16,724 nucleotides of DNA from Candidatus Ulvibacter alkanivorans (GTDB lineage Bacteria; Bacteroidota; Bacteroidia; Flavobacteriales; Flavobacteriaceae): positions 1-16,724 of the forward strand of contig NZ_QOLC01000081.1 in assembly GCF_003333325.1 (NCBI RefSeq), in the 5' to 3' direction. Below the pieces are notes generated by a model. The model did no database searches and was not told where the DNA came from. It saw nothing but the letters and a program-made list of their open reading frames with translations. Below, in pieces: positions 7,764-13,845 of the stretch. The stretch's first letter is position 1. Every line of letters begins with the position of its first letter. A program made the translations under genes and the position numbers.

Positions 7764-8978
7764 TCAAAAGTTAACAACGCTATCTAAAGCATCATCTGCT
7801 TCTTTATGGATAAAATTTGCCTGATAATTCAGTGTAGTTTTCAAGTCACTATGCCTATATAGTTTTTGTAACATTAAAGGATGAATAGAATCACTGGCAA
7901 TATTGCCAAAAGTATGTCTGGCAATGTGCATTGTAATCTTCTTGTCAATTTTTGCTTTTTTGGCAATGGATTTTAAGTTATCGTTAAATTTTTTGGTTGC
8001 CGTTTTTCTTTTATTATAAATGTCTTTTGCATCATCCAGATTGGCCTTTTTCAATTCAGGAAAAACAAAATCGGTAGCGTGTTTTTTATCATCTCTGTAG
8101 AAATCTAAAATACTTAGAACCTTATCTGGAATTTTTAAGGACAGTAGTTTTGAGTTTTTATTCATTCTATAATGAAGCCTATTGTCGTATATGTCTGACC
8201 ACTTTGTCCAGAGTACATCAGTAACCCGCATTCCTGCAAAATTGAAGCTAAATAGCCAAACATTTCTTGTATGAATTTCATTGTAGGTTAGATTATCTAA
8301 AGCTTCAATAGCTCTTACCTCAATAATATTCAACCCTATTTTTGTAGTCTCAGGAAACTTGATTTTAATTTTGTCACCACCGAAAGGATATAGTTCCCTA
8401 CTGACTATTTTTAGCTTTATAGCTCTGTTGAATAATAAGCGGATTAGGACAAGTATATTCATTATTGAAGTCTCAGCTAGGCTGTGCTTAACCTTGAGGT
8501 ATATCATCAATTTTTTAAGAAATCGTTCATCAATTTCTTGAAATGAAAGCTGTTTAGATTTGTGATATTTTACAATATAACTAATCAATGCGCTGTCCGT
8601 AGATAGACGGTTTAACTTTTCTGCAACTTCCAGTTCGTCCAGATGTTCTTGTGCCAGTTCAAAGAAAGTTGAGGAATTCCCTGAGGCATAAATTTCTTTT
8701 TTAATCTGGTTTGCTGAAGCATCTTTATATTCGGACTGTAAATCGATAAGTGCTTTATTGGCATCAGAAAGTTGTTGTGATAATAACTTGTTTAGGCTAT
8801 CGGCATTTGAATTTGATTTTTTTACCCGAAGGTTTTTCTCGTCCCATTCCTCAATATCAATATAATGACCTACATATTGATAGGTGGAACGACGGTTTTT
8901 TGTAATTCGAATAGCCAACGGATATTGCCCCTTGGTGTTCGGTTTTTTGCGTAGAACTATTTTTGCATTTGATGACAT
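7764..8978 (-). CDS. int: Tyrosine site-specific recombinase (island integrase)
   Basis: This 404-aa integrase is of the Bacteroidetes-island type. The N-terminal arm-DNA-binding domain (about 5-60, KIVLRKKPNTKGQYPLAIRI) is followed by a SAM-like core-binding domain (about 100-205) and a catalytic domain. Catalytic residues are in order: Arg251 (AGMRVTDV), His351-x-x-Arg354 (HIARH), His376 (YRHSD) and the nucleophile Tyr385 (LNYQ). All are present, so the enzyme may be active. It lies beside the tRNA-Leu 3' fragment with its start toward that end, typical for an integrase that uses the tRNA as its attachment site. The GTACAAC repeats just upstream are good candidates for its arm-binding sites. 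Confidence 0.93.
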   Translation of the reverse strand: MSSNAKIVLRKKPNTKGQYPLAIRITKNRRSTYQYVGHYIDIEEWDEKNLRVKKSNSNADSLNKLLSQQLSDANKALIDLQSEYKDASANQIKKEIYASGNSSTFFELAQEHLDELEVAEKLNRLSTDSALISYIVKYHKSKQLSFQEIDERFLKKLMIYLKVKHSLAETSIMNILVLIRLLFNRAIKLKIVSRELYPFGGDKIKIKFPETTKIGLNIIEVRAIEALDNLTYNEIHTRNVWLFSFNFAGMRVTDVLWTKWSDIYDNRLHYRMNKNSKLLSLKIPDKVLSILDFYRDDKKHATDFVFPELKKANLDDAKDIYNKRKTATKKFNDNLKSIAKKAKIDKKITMHIARHTFGNIASDSIHPLMLQKLYRHSDLKTTLNYQANFIHKEADDALDSVVNF

Positions 8979-9011
8979 AATTGACCTGTTTTGAGTACGA
9001 AAGTCAAATCA

Positions 9012-9118
9012 GGTACAACATAGGTACAACATTGTGTTTTTTGCTCAATTTTTGTTGTACACTTTCTATAAAGATACGTCTTTATTAGAACTTTTGGGTA
9101 CAACATATGTACAACAAA
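9012..9118. repeat. GTACAAC repeat cluster, candidate integrase arm-type sites
   Basis: Five copies of a GTACAAC-centred box lie between the integrase start and the tRNA fragment: GGTACAACATA at 9012-9022, GGTACAACATT directly adjacent at 9023-9033, an inverted copy (GTTGTAC) at 9054-9060, GGGTACAACATA at 9096-9107, and TGTACAACAAA at 9108-9118. The paired copies are spaced about one helical turn apart. Short repeats in direct and inverted orientation between int and att are the hallmark of arm-type sites for tyrosine integrases. The first pair also lies where the int promoter should be, so integrase binding could repress its own gene. Function is inferred. Confidence 0.6.
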
Positions 9119-9170
9119 TGCTGAAATCAACTGATATTAAATGACTTTAAAGAAAATGAAAAAATGACTA

Positions 9171-9194
9171 ACTCATTGAAAATGAGTATTTTTG
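9171..9194 (+). terminator. Hairpin with T-rich tail just before the attachment site
   Basis: ACTCATT (9171-9177), a GAA loop and AATGAGT (9181-9187) form a 7-bp stem followed by ATTTTTGT. It would end + strand transcription leaving the island, although no + strand gene lies directly upstream. The stem is AT-rich and the T tract short, so this is only a weak candidate. It could instead be a recombination-related dyad. Confidence 0.35.
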
Positions 9195-9213
9195 TGTTTC
9201 TTTGGTGCAATAT

Positions 9214-9271
9214 ACGCTAGACTTAGGATCTAGTGCCGCAAGGTGTGGGAGTTCGAGTCTCCCCGCCCGCA
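9214..9271 (+). other. Attachment-site copy: 3' fragment of tRNA-Leu(UAG)
   Basis: The sequence contains an anticodon stem and loop (CTAGA CTTAGGA TCTAG, 9217-9233, anticodon TAG), a long class-II variable arm (TGCCGCAAGGTGT region), a T stem-loop (GGGAG TTCGAGT CTCCC, 9247-9263), the 3' acceptor strand CGCCCGC (9264-9270) and discriminator A9271. The matching 5' acceptor strand GCGGGCG and a proper D arm are absent upstream, where the sequence is AT-rich, so this is not a functional tRNA gene. The break lies just before the anticodon stem, a usual crossover place for tRNA-targeting tyrosine recombinases. CCA is not encoded. This marks the island's right end, with the intact gene expected at the other end. 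Confidence 0.85.
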
Positions 9272-9273
9272 CT

Positions 9274-9301
9274 AAAGCCGAAGAGAAATCTTCGGCTTTT
9301 T
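9274..9301 (+). terminator. Rho-independent terminator of the tRNA-Leu locus
   Basis: AAGCCGAAGA (9275-9284), a GAAA tetraloop and TCTTCGGCTT (9289-9298) form a perfect 10-bp stem, followed by a T run. It begins directly after the tRNA 3' end, where the tRNA's own terminator would lie. This supports the reading that the DNA to the right is the original chromosomal flank of the tRNA. Confidence 0.85.
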
Positions 9302-9640
9302 ATTTAAAAAAAGTTTTTCTTTACGATTTTTGAACTTGGGTATAACATAGACACACCACTTTGTCTTTATTCAGAACCAAATTGGCTTTAATACTATATC
9401 TTTTCATTTGATGTCAAATCCCATTTTTACGCTGAAGATTAATAAGGCTTTAGGTATTTTAACTTTTTTCTTCGATTGAAAGTATATTGTCATACAATAT
9501 AAACACAAGGTAAACTCGTAAAAATACTTCCATCAAAAGACTACGGCATAAAGCCATCGCTTCTGCCCTTACTCATTTATTCCGTTCACTTTTGAGCCAA
9601 GGTTTTATCTTCCGTTCGGGTTCTGCTCAAATACTGTTTA

Positions 9641-9662
9641 ACCTGCCTGTCGGCAGACAGGT
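9641..9662. repeat. Palindromic hairpin element
   Basis: ACCTGCCTGTCGGCAGACAGGT contains the stem CCTGTC / GACAGG around GGCA, with an outer ACCTG / AGGT continuation. GC-rich palindromes containing CTGCCTGTCGGCAG-like sequence occur as dispersed intergenic elements in some flavobacterial genomes. Only one copy is in this window, so repeat status is a guess. Confidence 0.4.
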
Positions 9663-9732
9663 CAAAGAGTTAATATTATGACAACAAAAGCAAGTACCTT
9701 AATAAGCGCAACATTTATCGAAACAAGAATAT

Positions 9733-9746
9733 GCACTGGGTAGTGC
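9733..9746 (-). terminator. Weak hairpin at the end of the stress operon
   Basis: GCACT and AGTGC pair around a 4-nt loop, 16 bp beyond the stop of the 35-aa membrane microprotein. On the - strand the hairpin is followed by ATATTCTTGTTT, only moderately T-rich. Its position fits a terminator for the - strand operon, but the stem is short. Confidence 0.3.
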
Positions 9747-9761
9747 GTTGTCTTTAATGAC

Positions 9762-9869
9762 TCACAAATTAAAAATAGGCGCAGGTACTAACCAGCTGAG
9801 GATAGCTATTACGGCTAAGCCGATTAGCACCGCGACTATGTAGAACCGACGGTTGCTCATCGATTTCAT
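9762..9869 (-). CDS. 35-aa single-pass membrane microprotein
   Basis: The short frame MKSMSNRRFYIVAVLIGL..., ending APIFNL, starts 2 bp after the stop of the universal stress protein gene, as expected for a coupled last gene of the operon. It has a basic N-terminus (SNRR), one strong transmembrane helix (about residues 9-28, IVAVLIGLAVIAILSWLV) and a short tail with PAP. The positive-inside rule predicts an N-in orientation. The frame stays open upstream to a Met at 9956, but that would overlap the stress protein gene by 85 bp, so the 9869 start (or Met4 at 9860) is preferred. Function unknown; it may be a membrane regulator or toxin-like small protein tied to the stress operon. Confidence 0.55.
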   Translation of the reverse strand: MKSMSNRRFYIVAVLIGLAVIAILSWLVPAPIFNL

Positions 9870-9871
9870 AA

Positions 9872-10714
9872 TTATCTGTGTAAAGCAATTACTGGTGTAC
9901 TCGGCAATGGGCCTAAATTTGTAATTCGTGAATGGATAATACCTAACTTTCTCCACAAATCTGGTTTTCTGTCAATAAGACACATAATGTAATCTGAATG
10001 ATATCTTGCAAAGTCTTTAAGCGCCGGCGCATTTTTTATATACTCTACTTCAATCTTCTCTTCAGAGAGTTTTTCTAAATGAGAGTGAACCTTATTTTGA
10101 TTAGTTTTTTGAACTTCTGAGAGTTCTTCTTTTCCAGAAAGGGTAACAATTTTTATGCATCCTTTGGCAATTTCTACCAATTCGTACCAATTGTCAAGTT
10201 CTTTTATAGGTAGATCCAGATCAAAACTTGATACCAATACAAATTTGGGTTTCTTATGCACTTTTGCAGATGCTGGAATGATCATAACGGGACATTCCCG
10301 AATATGTTCTATTATTCTCTTAGTGTTTCGGCTATATCGTATTGAATCTTTCCCTGTTTGGTCTTTCCCTGGAAGTACTACTAAATCAATATTAATATCT
10401 TTTATCGCTTTTTTCATACCTTCGATAAGGTTTGAATATTCAGAAATCGCGCTAAAGTGATGTTTGCTTTCTCGGTTGTTAAGCGCATATTTCTGAATTG
10501 TTTTACCAAGATTGTCTTCAGAATCGTGCTTAGGTTTGTCGTACCAATCACCGTCTGCCTGTAGTAGATCTATGGTGTTAAGTCCTGATATATCATAGCT
10601 GTATGTGTTCAGAAAGTAAAATTCGCATTGCTCATGTTTAAAAAAATTAATAGCATAATCAATGGCATCGTAACTATTGAATTTAAAGTCGACAGGAATT
10701 AATATCTTTTTCAT
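9872..10714 (-). CDS. Two-domain universal stress protein (UspA superfamily)
   Basis: This 280-aa cytoplasmic protein begins MKKILIPVDF, the UspA opening strand, with a first Usp domain to about residue 149 and a second, more diverged half to 280. In the first domain the nucleotide-binding segment GKDQTGKDSI...PVMIIP resembles the G-x2-G-x9-G(S/T) motif but is not canonical, so ATP binding is uncertain. The second half ends LPSTPVIALHR, with its own terminal beta strand (PVIAL). Tandem Usp proteins of this kind are common in Bacteroidetes, and the superfamily is induced by energy, redox or starvation stress. It lies 12 bp after the 129-aa helical protein in a contiguous operon. Confidence 0.88.
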   Translation of the reverse strand: MKKILIPVDFKFNSYDAIDYAINFFKHEQCEFYFLNTYSYDISGLNTIDLLQADGDWYDKPKHDSEDNLGKTIQKYALNNRESKHHFSAISEYSNLIEGMKKAIKDINIDLVVLPGKDQTGKDSIRYSRNTKRIIEHIRECPVMIIPASAKVHKKPKFVLVSSFDLDLPIKELDNWYELVEIAKGCIKIVTLSGKEELSEVQKTNQNKVHSHLEKLSEEKIEVEYIKNAPALKDFARYHSDYIMCLIDRKPDLWRKLGIIHSRITNLGPLPSTPVIALHR

Positions 10715-10726
10715 CTTTTCTAAATT

Positions 10727-11116
10727 TTATCTGCGTTGAAATTTGGATAACCTTTGGTATATCTCATTTTTGAAAAGGGTGTACTCTTGAATGAATGAGG
10801 TATGCTTATCCCGTTTTTTTTCGTGCTCTTTGGCACGTGTTAAGTTATATTCAAATTTTCCGTATTCATATTCAGCGTTTAGTTCTTGCTCATATTTACA
10901 TAGCAGTGCCAGCAGTAATGTGTTTTTCCTACGTAACCCTTGCAGAGTTAGCGCTATACTATGTTCTTTGATTAACTGTTGCACAATAATACTTAAAGAA
11001 TCTATTTCTGTATTAACGTATGTAAGCGCATCGATCCAGTGATTTAGTGCTATAATATCTTTTTTAATACAAAGTCTTCGGTGCGTCTCAATCTTATTTG
11101 ATAATTTAATTTCCAA
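10727..11116 (-). CDS. Helical protein of unknown function, paralogue B (129 aa)
   Basis: I do not recognise this family. The 129-aa sequence is almost wholly helical, charged and without signal peptide or membrane segment. It shares a layout with the 140-aa product of the gene immediately upstream: LNHWIDALTYVNTEID here against LDNWINHLKYIKKELN there, then NTLLLALLCKY against NDTLLIALQKY, then a final helix with HTSFIQEYTLFKNEIY against YLYHLDKYRRLKDEFF. The pair therefore arose by tandem duplication. A three- or four-helix bundle or antiparallel coiled coil is likely. The gene lies between the paralogue and the stress protein with 12-bp gaps, so it should be co-expressed. A role binding a partner in stress is speculation. 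Confidence 0.75.
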   Translation of the reverse strand: MEIKLSNKIETHRRLCIKKDIIALNHWIDALTYVNTEIDSLSIIVQQLIKEHSIALTLQGLRRKNTLLLALLCKYEQELNAEYEYGKFEYNLTRAKEHEKKRDKHTSFIQEYTLFKNEIYQRLSKFQRR

Positions 11117-11128
11117 AATATTGAACGC

Positions 11129-11551
11129 TTAAGATATCCCTTGCAATAGTGTAAACTTACCTTGTACTTTACTGAAAAACTCGTCTTTTAATCTTCGATA
11201 TTTGTCCAGATGGTACAAATAGCTTCTTCTATAGCTTTCATGTTCATTTATGTATGCCATATCACACTGTGTGTCTTCGCACTCAATAATTTCACTTCGT
11301 GTGCTCATATATTTTTGAAGAGCTATTAATAGCGTGTCATTTTCAGTTTCTTTTTTCTGAAATTTTTGAACGACACTTTCATCTTCTAACCGTTGGTCTA
11401 AATTTGCATTACAAAGACCAATTAAATTATTGAGCTCTTTCTTGATGTATTTAAGATGATTGATCCAGTTATCCAGCTCGATCGTGTTTATTTTATGCGT
11501 GACATCGACATCAGTATCGTGATTGTATATTTCTATTTCAGTAGGTACCAT
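11129..11551 (-). CDS. Helical protein of unknown function, paralogue A (140 aa)
   Basis: This 140-aa soluble, highly charged helical protein is a paralogue of the gene 12 bp downstream. Conserved positions are the LDNWI..LKYI..EL..L block (about 26-45), N-D-T-L-L-I-A-L-x-K-Y (about 72-82) and a C-terminal Y-x-x-x-K-D-E-F segment. Cys residues in the middle (ECEDTQCDM) are not shared by the paralogue. The heptad-like spacing of Leu/Ile suggests coiled-coil helices. It starts 11 bp after the GreA/Rnk-like gene in the same operon. No known domain is recognised, and calling it a stress-operon accessory protein rests on context only. Confidence 0.75.
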   Translation of the reverse strand: MVPTEIEIYNHDTDVDVTHKINTIELDNWINHLKYIKKELNNLIGLCNANLDQRLEDESVVQKFQKKETENDTLLIALQKYMSTRSEIIECEDTQCDMAYINEHESYRRSYLYHLDKYRRLKDEFFSKVQGKFTLLQGIS

Positions 11552-11562
11552 TGTGTTTTGTT

Positions 11563-11982
11563 TTAAATAGGTGTTTCAATTTTATTTTGAGTTGTGTCTT
11601 GTGTCACCGTCACAATCTTAATTTTTTGAGTTCCTGAAGGAAAATCCCATTCGATCGTATCTCCTTCTGAATAACCAAAAAGAGCTGCCCCCATTGGGGT
11701 GAGGATAGATACTTTATCCAGCTTTGCGTCTTTTTCTGAAGGGATTACAAGTTGAAGGGATTTCTCCCAGCCCGTTTCAGAATACACCATAATTTTACTG
11801 TTGAATCGAATTACATCTTCTGGCATGTCTTTTTCATCTAAAACTTGCGCTTTTCTAAGTTCTTCACTTAATCGTTGTAGCGATTTCTGAGTTTCAAAAT
11901 TCTCGGCATATCCTGAGATATTAAGGATTCGTTTTAAATACACATACTCTTTTTTTTCTAATATGATGCTTCCGTATTTCAT
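11563..11982 (-). CDS. GreA/GreB C-terminal-domain protein (Rnk-like)
   Basis: In this 139-aa protein, residues about 60-130 match the FKBP-like C-terminal domain of Gre transcript-cleavage factors, including the signature TPMGAALFGYSEGDTIEW (95-112; compare SPxGxALLGxxxGD in GreA). The N-terminal 50 residues form a short helical segment, too short for the GreA coiled coil and without its acidic tip. That resembles Rnk, which binds RNA polymerase and competes with GreA without cleavage activity. It is therefore more likely a polymerase-binding modulator than a cleavage factor. It lies 26 bp after the glutamate dehydrogenase gene and may adjust transcription under stress. Bacteroidetes often keep such proteins beside Usp genes. 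Confidence 0.8.
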   Translation of the reverse strand: MKYGSIILEKKEYVYLKRILNISGYAENFETQKSLQRLSEELRKAQVLDEKDMPEDVIRFNSKIMVYSETGWEKSLQLVIPSEKDAKLDKVSILTPMGAALFGYSEGDTIEWDFPSGTQKIKIVTVTQDTTQNKIETPI

Positions 11983-12008
11983 TTTTGCTGTTTTTTTAAT
12001 GTTATTAA

Positions 12009-13316
12009 TTATGGAAATATACCTCGTTGGATATAGGCTTTTTCAATCCGTCTAATTGCTATACAATAGGCGGCTGTTCTTAGATCTATCTTTTCTTCTT
12101 CAGCATAATCAAACACCTTGTTGAATGATTCGCGCATTTTCTTATCGAGTTTTGCCATTACCTCGTCCAATTGCCACAGTTCACCATTTCGGTTTTGTAG
12201 CCATTCAAAATAACTGCCTACTACACCTCCAGAATTACATAGGATATCGGGGATTATGGTTACACCTCTTTCCAGTAGTATCTTCTCACCTTCGACATTG
12301 GTAGGTCCATTAGCACCTTCAGCAATAAGTTTTGCCTTGATCTTAGGGGCATTTTCTTTTGTTATTTGGTTTCCAAGTGCTGCCGGAATACAGATATCGC
12401 ATTCAGTGGTAAAGAACTTTTCATTGTCAAGATCAAATGCACCGGGAAATCCAGAAACACTACCATTGTTGATTTTTGAATAATTCAAAAGATCTTCTAC
12501 TTTAATACTATTGGTACTTCTAATGCTGCCAAATGCGTCTTGGACGGCTACCAATTTTGCGCCTTCTTTCTCCAAGAAATGTGATGCCCAATAACCCACG
12601 TTGCCAAATCCTTGAACGATAAATTTCTTACCCTTTAAAGTTTCTTCATGCTTCTCCGCCCAGAATTTGATGTTTAAAAATACACCGTATCCTGTAGCGC
12701 GGTCACGTCCTTCGAGACCTCCGCTACCATCGGGTTTACCTGTAACTACGTGTTGATTTGCTGTGCGTTCTGCCGGTGGTCGTGTACTCATATACGTATC
12801 TGCAATCCATGCCATCGTTTGGCTATTGGTATTGACATCTGGAGCAGGAATGTCGTGTTCCGGTCCTATGTTATCTGCCAAGGCAAAAGTGAATCTACGT
12901 GTAATACGTTCTAATTCGCTCTGTGAATATTTTGAAGGATCTAACTGGATGCCTCCTTTACCGCCACCATAAGGCAAACCGGCTAGTGAAGTTTTCCAGG
13001 TCATCCACATTGCAAGAGCTCTTGCGGCGTCTATATCTACAGTAGGGTGATAGCGCAGGCCTCCTTTATATGGCCCTAATGCGTTGTTGTGCTGTACTCT
13101 ATATCCGGTAAAGATTTCCACCTCACCATTATCCATTTTTACTGGGAAATGCACGATGATTTCGTTGTTTGTGATGCTTAAGATCTTTCGGATGTTTGGG
13201 TGAAGATCAATATGGTCTGAAGCGCTATTAAACTGCTCCATCACATTATCCATCATTCCCTTTATAGGTGCTTTTTTCTGTTTCCCTTTAGGTGCTTTTG
13301 CTGTTAATGTTGTCAT
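12009..13316 (-). CDS. gdhA: Glutamate dehydrogenase (Glu/Leu/Phe/Val dehydrogenase family)
   Basis: This 435-aa enzyme interconverts glutamate and 2-oxoglutarate plus ammonia with NAD(P). The substrate domain carries the three conserved lysines in GPYKGGLRYHP (Lys84), WMTWKTSL (Lys108) and the catalytic PYGGGKGG (Lys120), and the catalytic Asp in IPAPDVNT (Asp160). The Rossmann domain has GFGNVG at 236-241 with an acidic residue (Asp260) after the second strand, which favours NAD over NADP but does not prove it. The size fits the hexameric short-type enzyme. Residues 1-20 form a Lys-rich leader, which could be partly overcalled; Met21 is an alternative start. It is the first large gene of a stress operon rather than lying with nitrogen-assimilation genes. 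Confidence 0.93.
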   Translation of the reverse strand: MTTLTAKAPKGKQKKAPIKGMMDNVMEQFNSASDHIDLHPNIRKILSITNNEIIVHFPVKMDNGEVEIFTGYRVQHNNALGPYKGGLRYHPTVDIDAARALAMWMTWKTSLAGLPYGGGKGGIQLDPSKYSQSELERITRRFTFALADNIGPEHDIPAPDVNTNSQTMAWIADTYMSTRPPAERTANQHVVTGKPDGSGGLEGRDRATGYGVFLNIKFWAEKHEETLKGKKFIVQGFGNVGYWASHFLEKEGAKLVAVQDAFGSIRSTNSIKVEDLLNYSKINNGSVSGFPGAFDLDNEKFFTTECDICIPAALGNQITKENAPKIKAKLIAEGANGPTNVEGEKILLERGVTIIPDILCNSGGVVGSYFEWLQNRNGELWQLDEVMAKLDKKMRESFNKVFDYAEEEKIDLRTAAYCIAIRRIEKAYIQRGIFP

Positions 13317-13324
13317 AGGTATAA

Positions 13325-13348
13325 ACCGTTTTGAACGGATTTTTTTTG
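13325..13348. other. Hairpin plus homopolymer in the gdhA leader
   Basis: CCGTT (from 13326) and AACGG (to 13338) pair around TTG, followed on the + strand by a run of T. Read on the + strand it looks like an intrinsic terminator, yet no + strand gene lies upstream. In the gdhA mRNA it would be an A-run followed by a small hairpin ending about 9 nt before the start codon. That could affect translation or mRNA stability. Low confidence in any function. Confidence 0.3.
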
Positions 13349-13351
13349 TGA

Positions 13352-13474
13352 TTATTTAAAAAGTCGATTCGAGATACTTCTTTCATTGTATTTCTCGTTA
13401 ATGTATCTTCTTCTTCTCTTAAGAATTTCATTTCTTTTTTGCGTATTATGATCTATTTGGGAATGTGCAGTCAT
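13352..13474 (-). CDS. Possible 40-aa basic small protein
   Basis: A short frame directly upstream of gdhA encodes MTAHSQIDHNTQKRNEILKR and continues with RRRYINEKYN to a stop 35 bp before the gdhA start. It is very basic (RRRR at about 20-23), has no Cys and could form one amphipathic helix. It fits an otherwise unexplained leader. However, the length is close to chance, no clear ribosome-binding site is visible, and I know no homologue. It may be a real small nucleic-acid-binding protein, a leader peptide or a chance ORF. Confidence 0.3.
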   Translation of the reverse strand: MTAHSQIDHNTQKRNEILKRRRRYINEKYNERSISNRLFK

Positions 13475-13649
13475 AGTATTATTAGTAAAATGGATTGTTA
13501 ATTAAATCTCTTCTTTTTAGCAGGTTTTGATTATTATGAAACCTGGAAGGGTTGTTATATATGGAACTGAATTGTAGTTTGTTGTTCGGATCTTTTTTAC
13601 CGAATAAATATGATATTAACTTGTTACGAATCATTTTTTAATTTTTGTA
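13475..13649. other. AT-rich spacer upstream of the 40-aa ORF and gdhA
   Basis: About 175 bp between the 55-aa Cys-rich gene and the 40-aa ORF. No -24/-12 element was found here on the - strand, and no clear -33/-7 pair. It may contain a separate gdhA promoter that I cannot identify, or it may simply be transcribed leader read from the sigma-54 promoter further upstream. Confidence 0.4.
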
Positions 13650-13817
13650 TTAAACCATCACCATTTCTGGCTTTTCTTTGTTTATATTGTTTATATTGAT
13701 CGGAATAGTTCCTTCCTCGTACTCACTACAAGACCAGACCTGACTCTTGTCGTGGGTAATCACGCAGCTATCTCTATGGATGCAGGCGGGACAAATATTG
13801 AATGTGTTTGATTTCAT
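13650..13817 (-). CDS. 55-aa Cys-rich small protein, candidate zinc or redox microprotein
   Basis: The frame begins MKSNTFNICPACIHRDSCVI and ends with PEMVMV. Four Cys and two nearby His are spaced as CPxCxHxxxC (Cys9, Cys12, His14, Cys18), His22, then Cys30 in VWSCSEYEEG. This pattern fits a small zinc-binding knuckle or an iron-sulfur or redox site, and random ORFs seldom show it. Its ATG lies about 29 bp downstream of a strong -24/-12 sigma-54 promoter, leaving a short 5' UTR of about 19 nt, so this should be the first gene of that transcript. No signal peptide, so cytoplasmic. I do not recognise a named family. The gene is easily missed because it is below common ORF-length cut-offs. Confidence 0.75.
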   Translation of the reverse strand: MKSNTFNICPACIHRDSCVITHDKSQVWSCSEYEEGTIPININNINKEKPEMVMV

Positions 13818-13845
13818 ATTACATTGTTCTCGTTCGATGAACTAA

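Larger units (their letters stand above)
1..9271. mobile_element. Right part of an integrated mercury/copper resistance island
   Basis: A block of metal-resistance genes is followed by a tyrosine recombinase gene and then by a truncated 3' copy of tRNA-Leu(UAG). This is the usual architecture of an island integrated into the 3' end of a tRNA gene. To the right of the tRNA fragment come a tRNA-type terminator and, further on, an unrelated metabolic and stress gene cluster. The tRNA fragment reads on the + strand and lacks its 5' half, so the element lies to its left and an intact tRNA-Leu should sit at the element's other end, outside the window. No conjugation, relaxase or transposase gene is visible here. 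Whether this is an ICE, an integrative mobilisable element or a decayed island cannot be decided. The right boundary is well supported and the left boundary is unseen. Confidence 0.75.
9302..9761. other. Non-coding stretch after the tRNA terminator
   Basis: About 460 bp without a convincing gene on either strand; only very short open frames are present. It holds one box resembling the integrase-side repeats (GGGTATAACATA, 9338-9349), a palindromic hairpin at 9641-9662, and a weak terminator-like hairpin (9733-9746) at the end of the - strand operon. The remainder is AT-rich sequence in which I recognise nothing. Confidence 0.6.

Noticed and set aside
9012..9118. CRISPR array
   Set aside because: Repeats are only about 7-11 bp, irregularly spaced and in both orientations, without spacers of uniform length; integrase-binding sites explain them better.
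9190..9272. Functional tRNA-Leu gene
   Set aside because: Anticodon arm, variable arm, T arm and 3' acceptor strand are fine, but the required 5' strand GCGGGCG and a D arm are absent upstream, so it is only an attachment-site fragment.
9679..9741. 21-codon open frame beginning MTTKAST
   Set aside because: Too short, with no conserved feature and not positioned in any operon; treated as chance.
9762..9956. 64-aa version of the membrane microprotein starting at 9956
   Set aside because: The first 29 codons overlap the end of the universal stress protein gene in another frame. The start at 9869, 2 bp after that gene, gives a sensible N-terminus.
10155..10460. 101-aa + strand frame inside the stress protein gene
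   Set aside because: Antisense shadow; the - strand frame shows a clear Usp domain and operon spacing.
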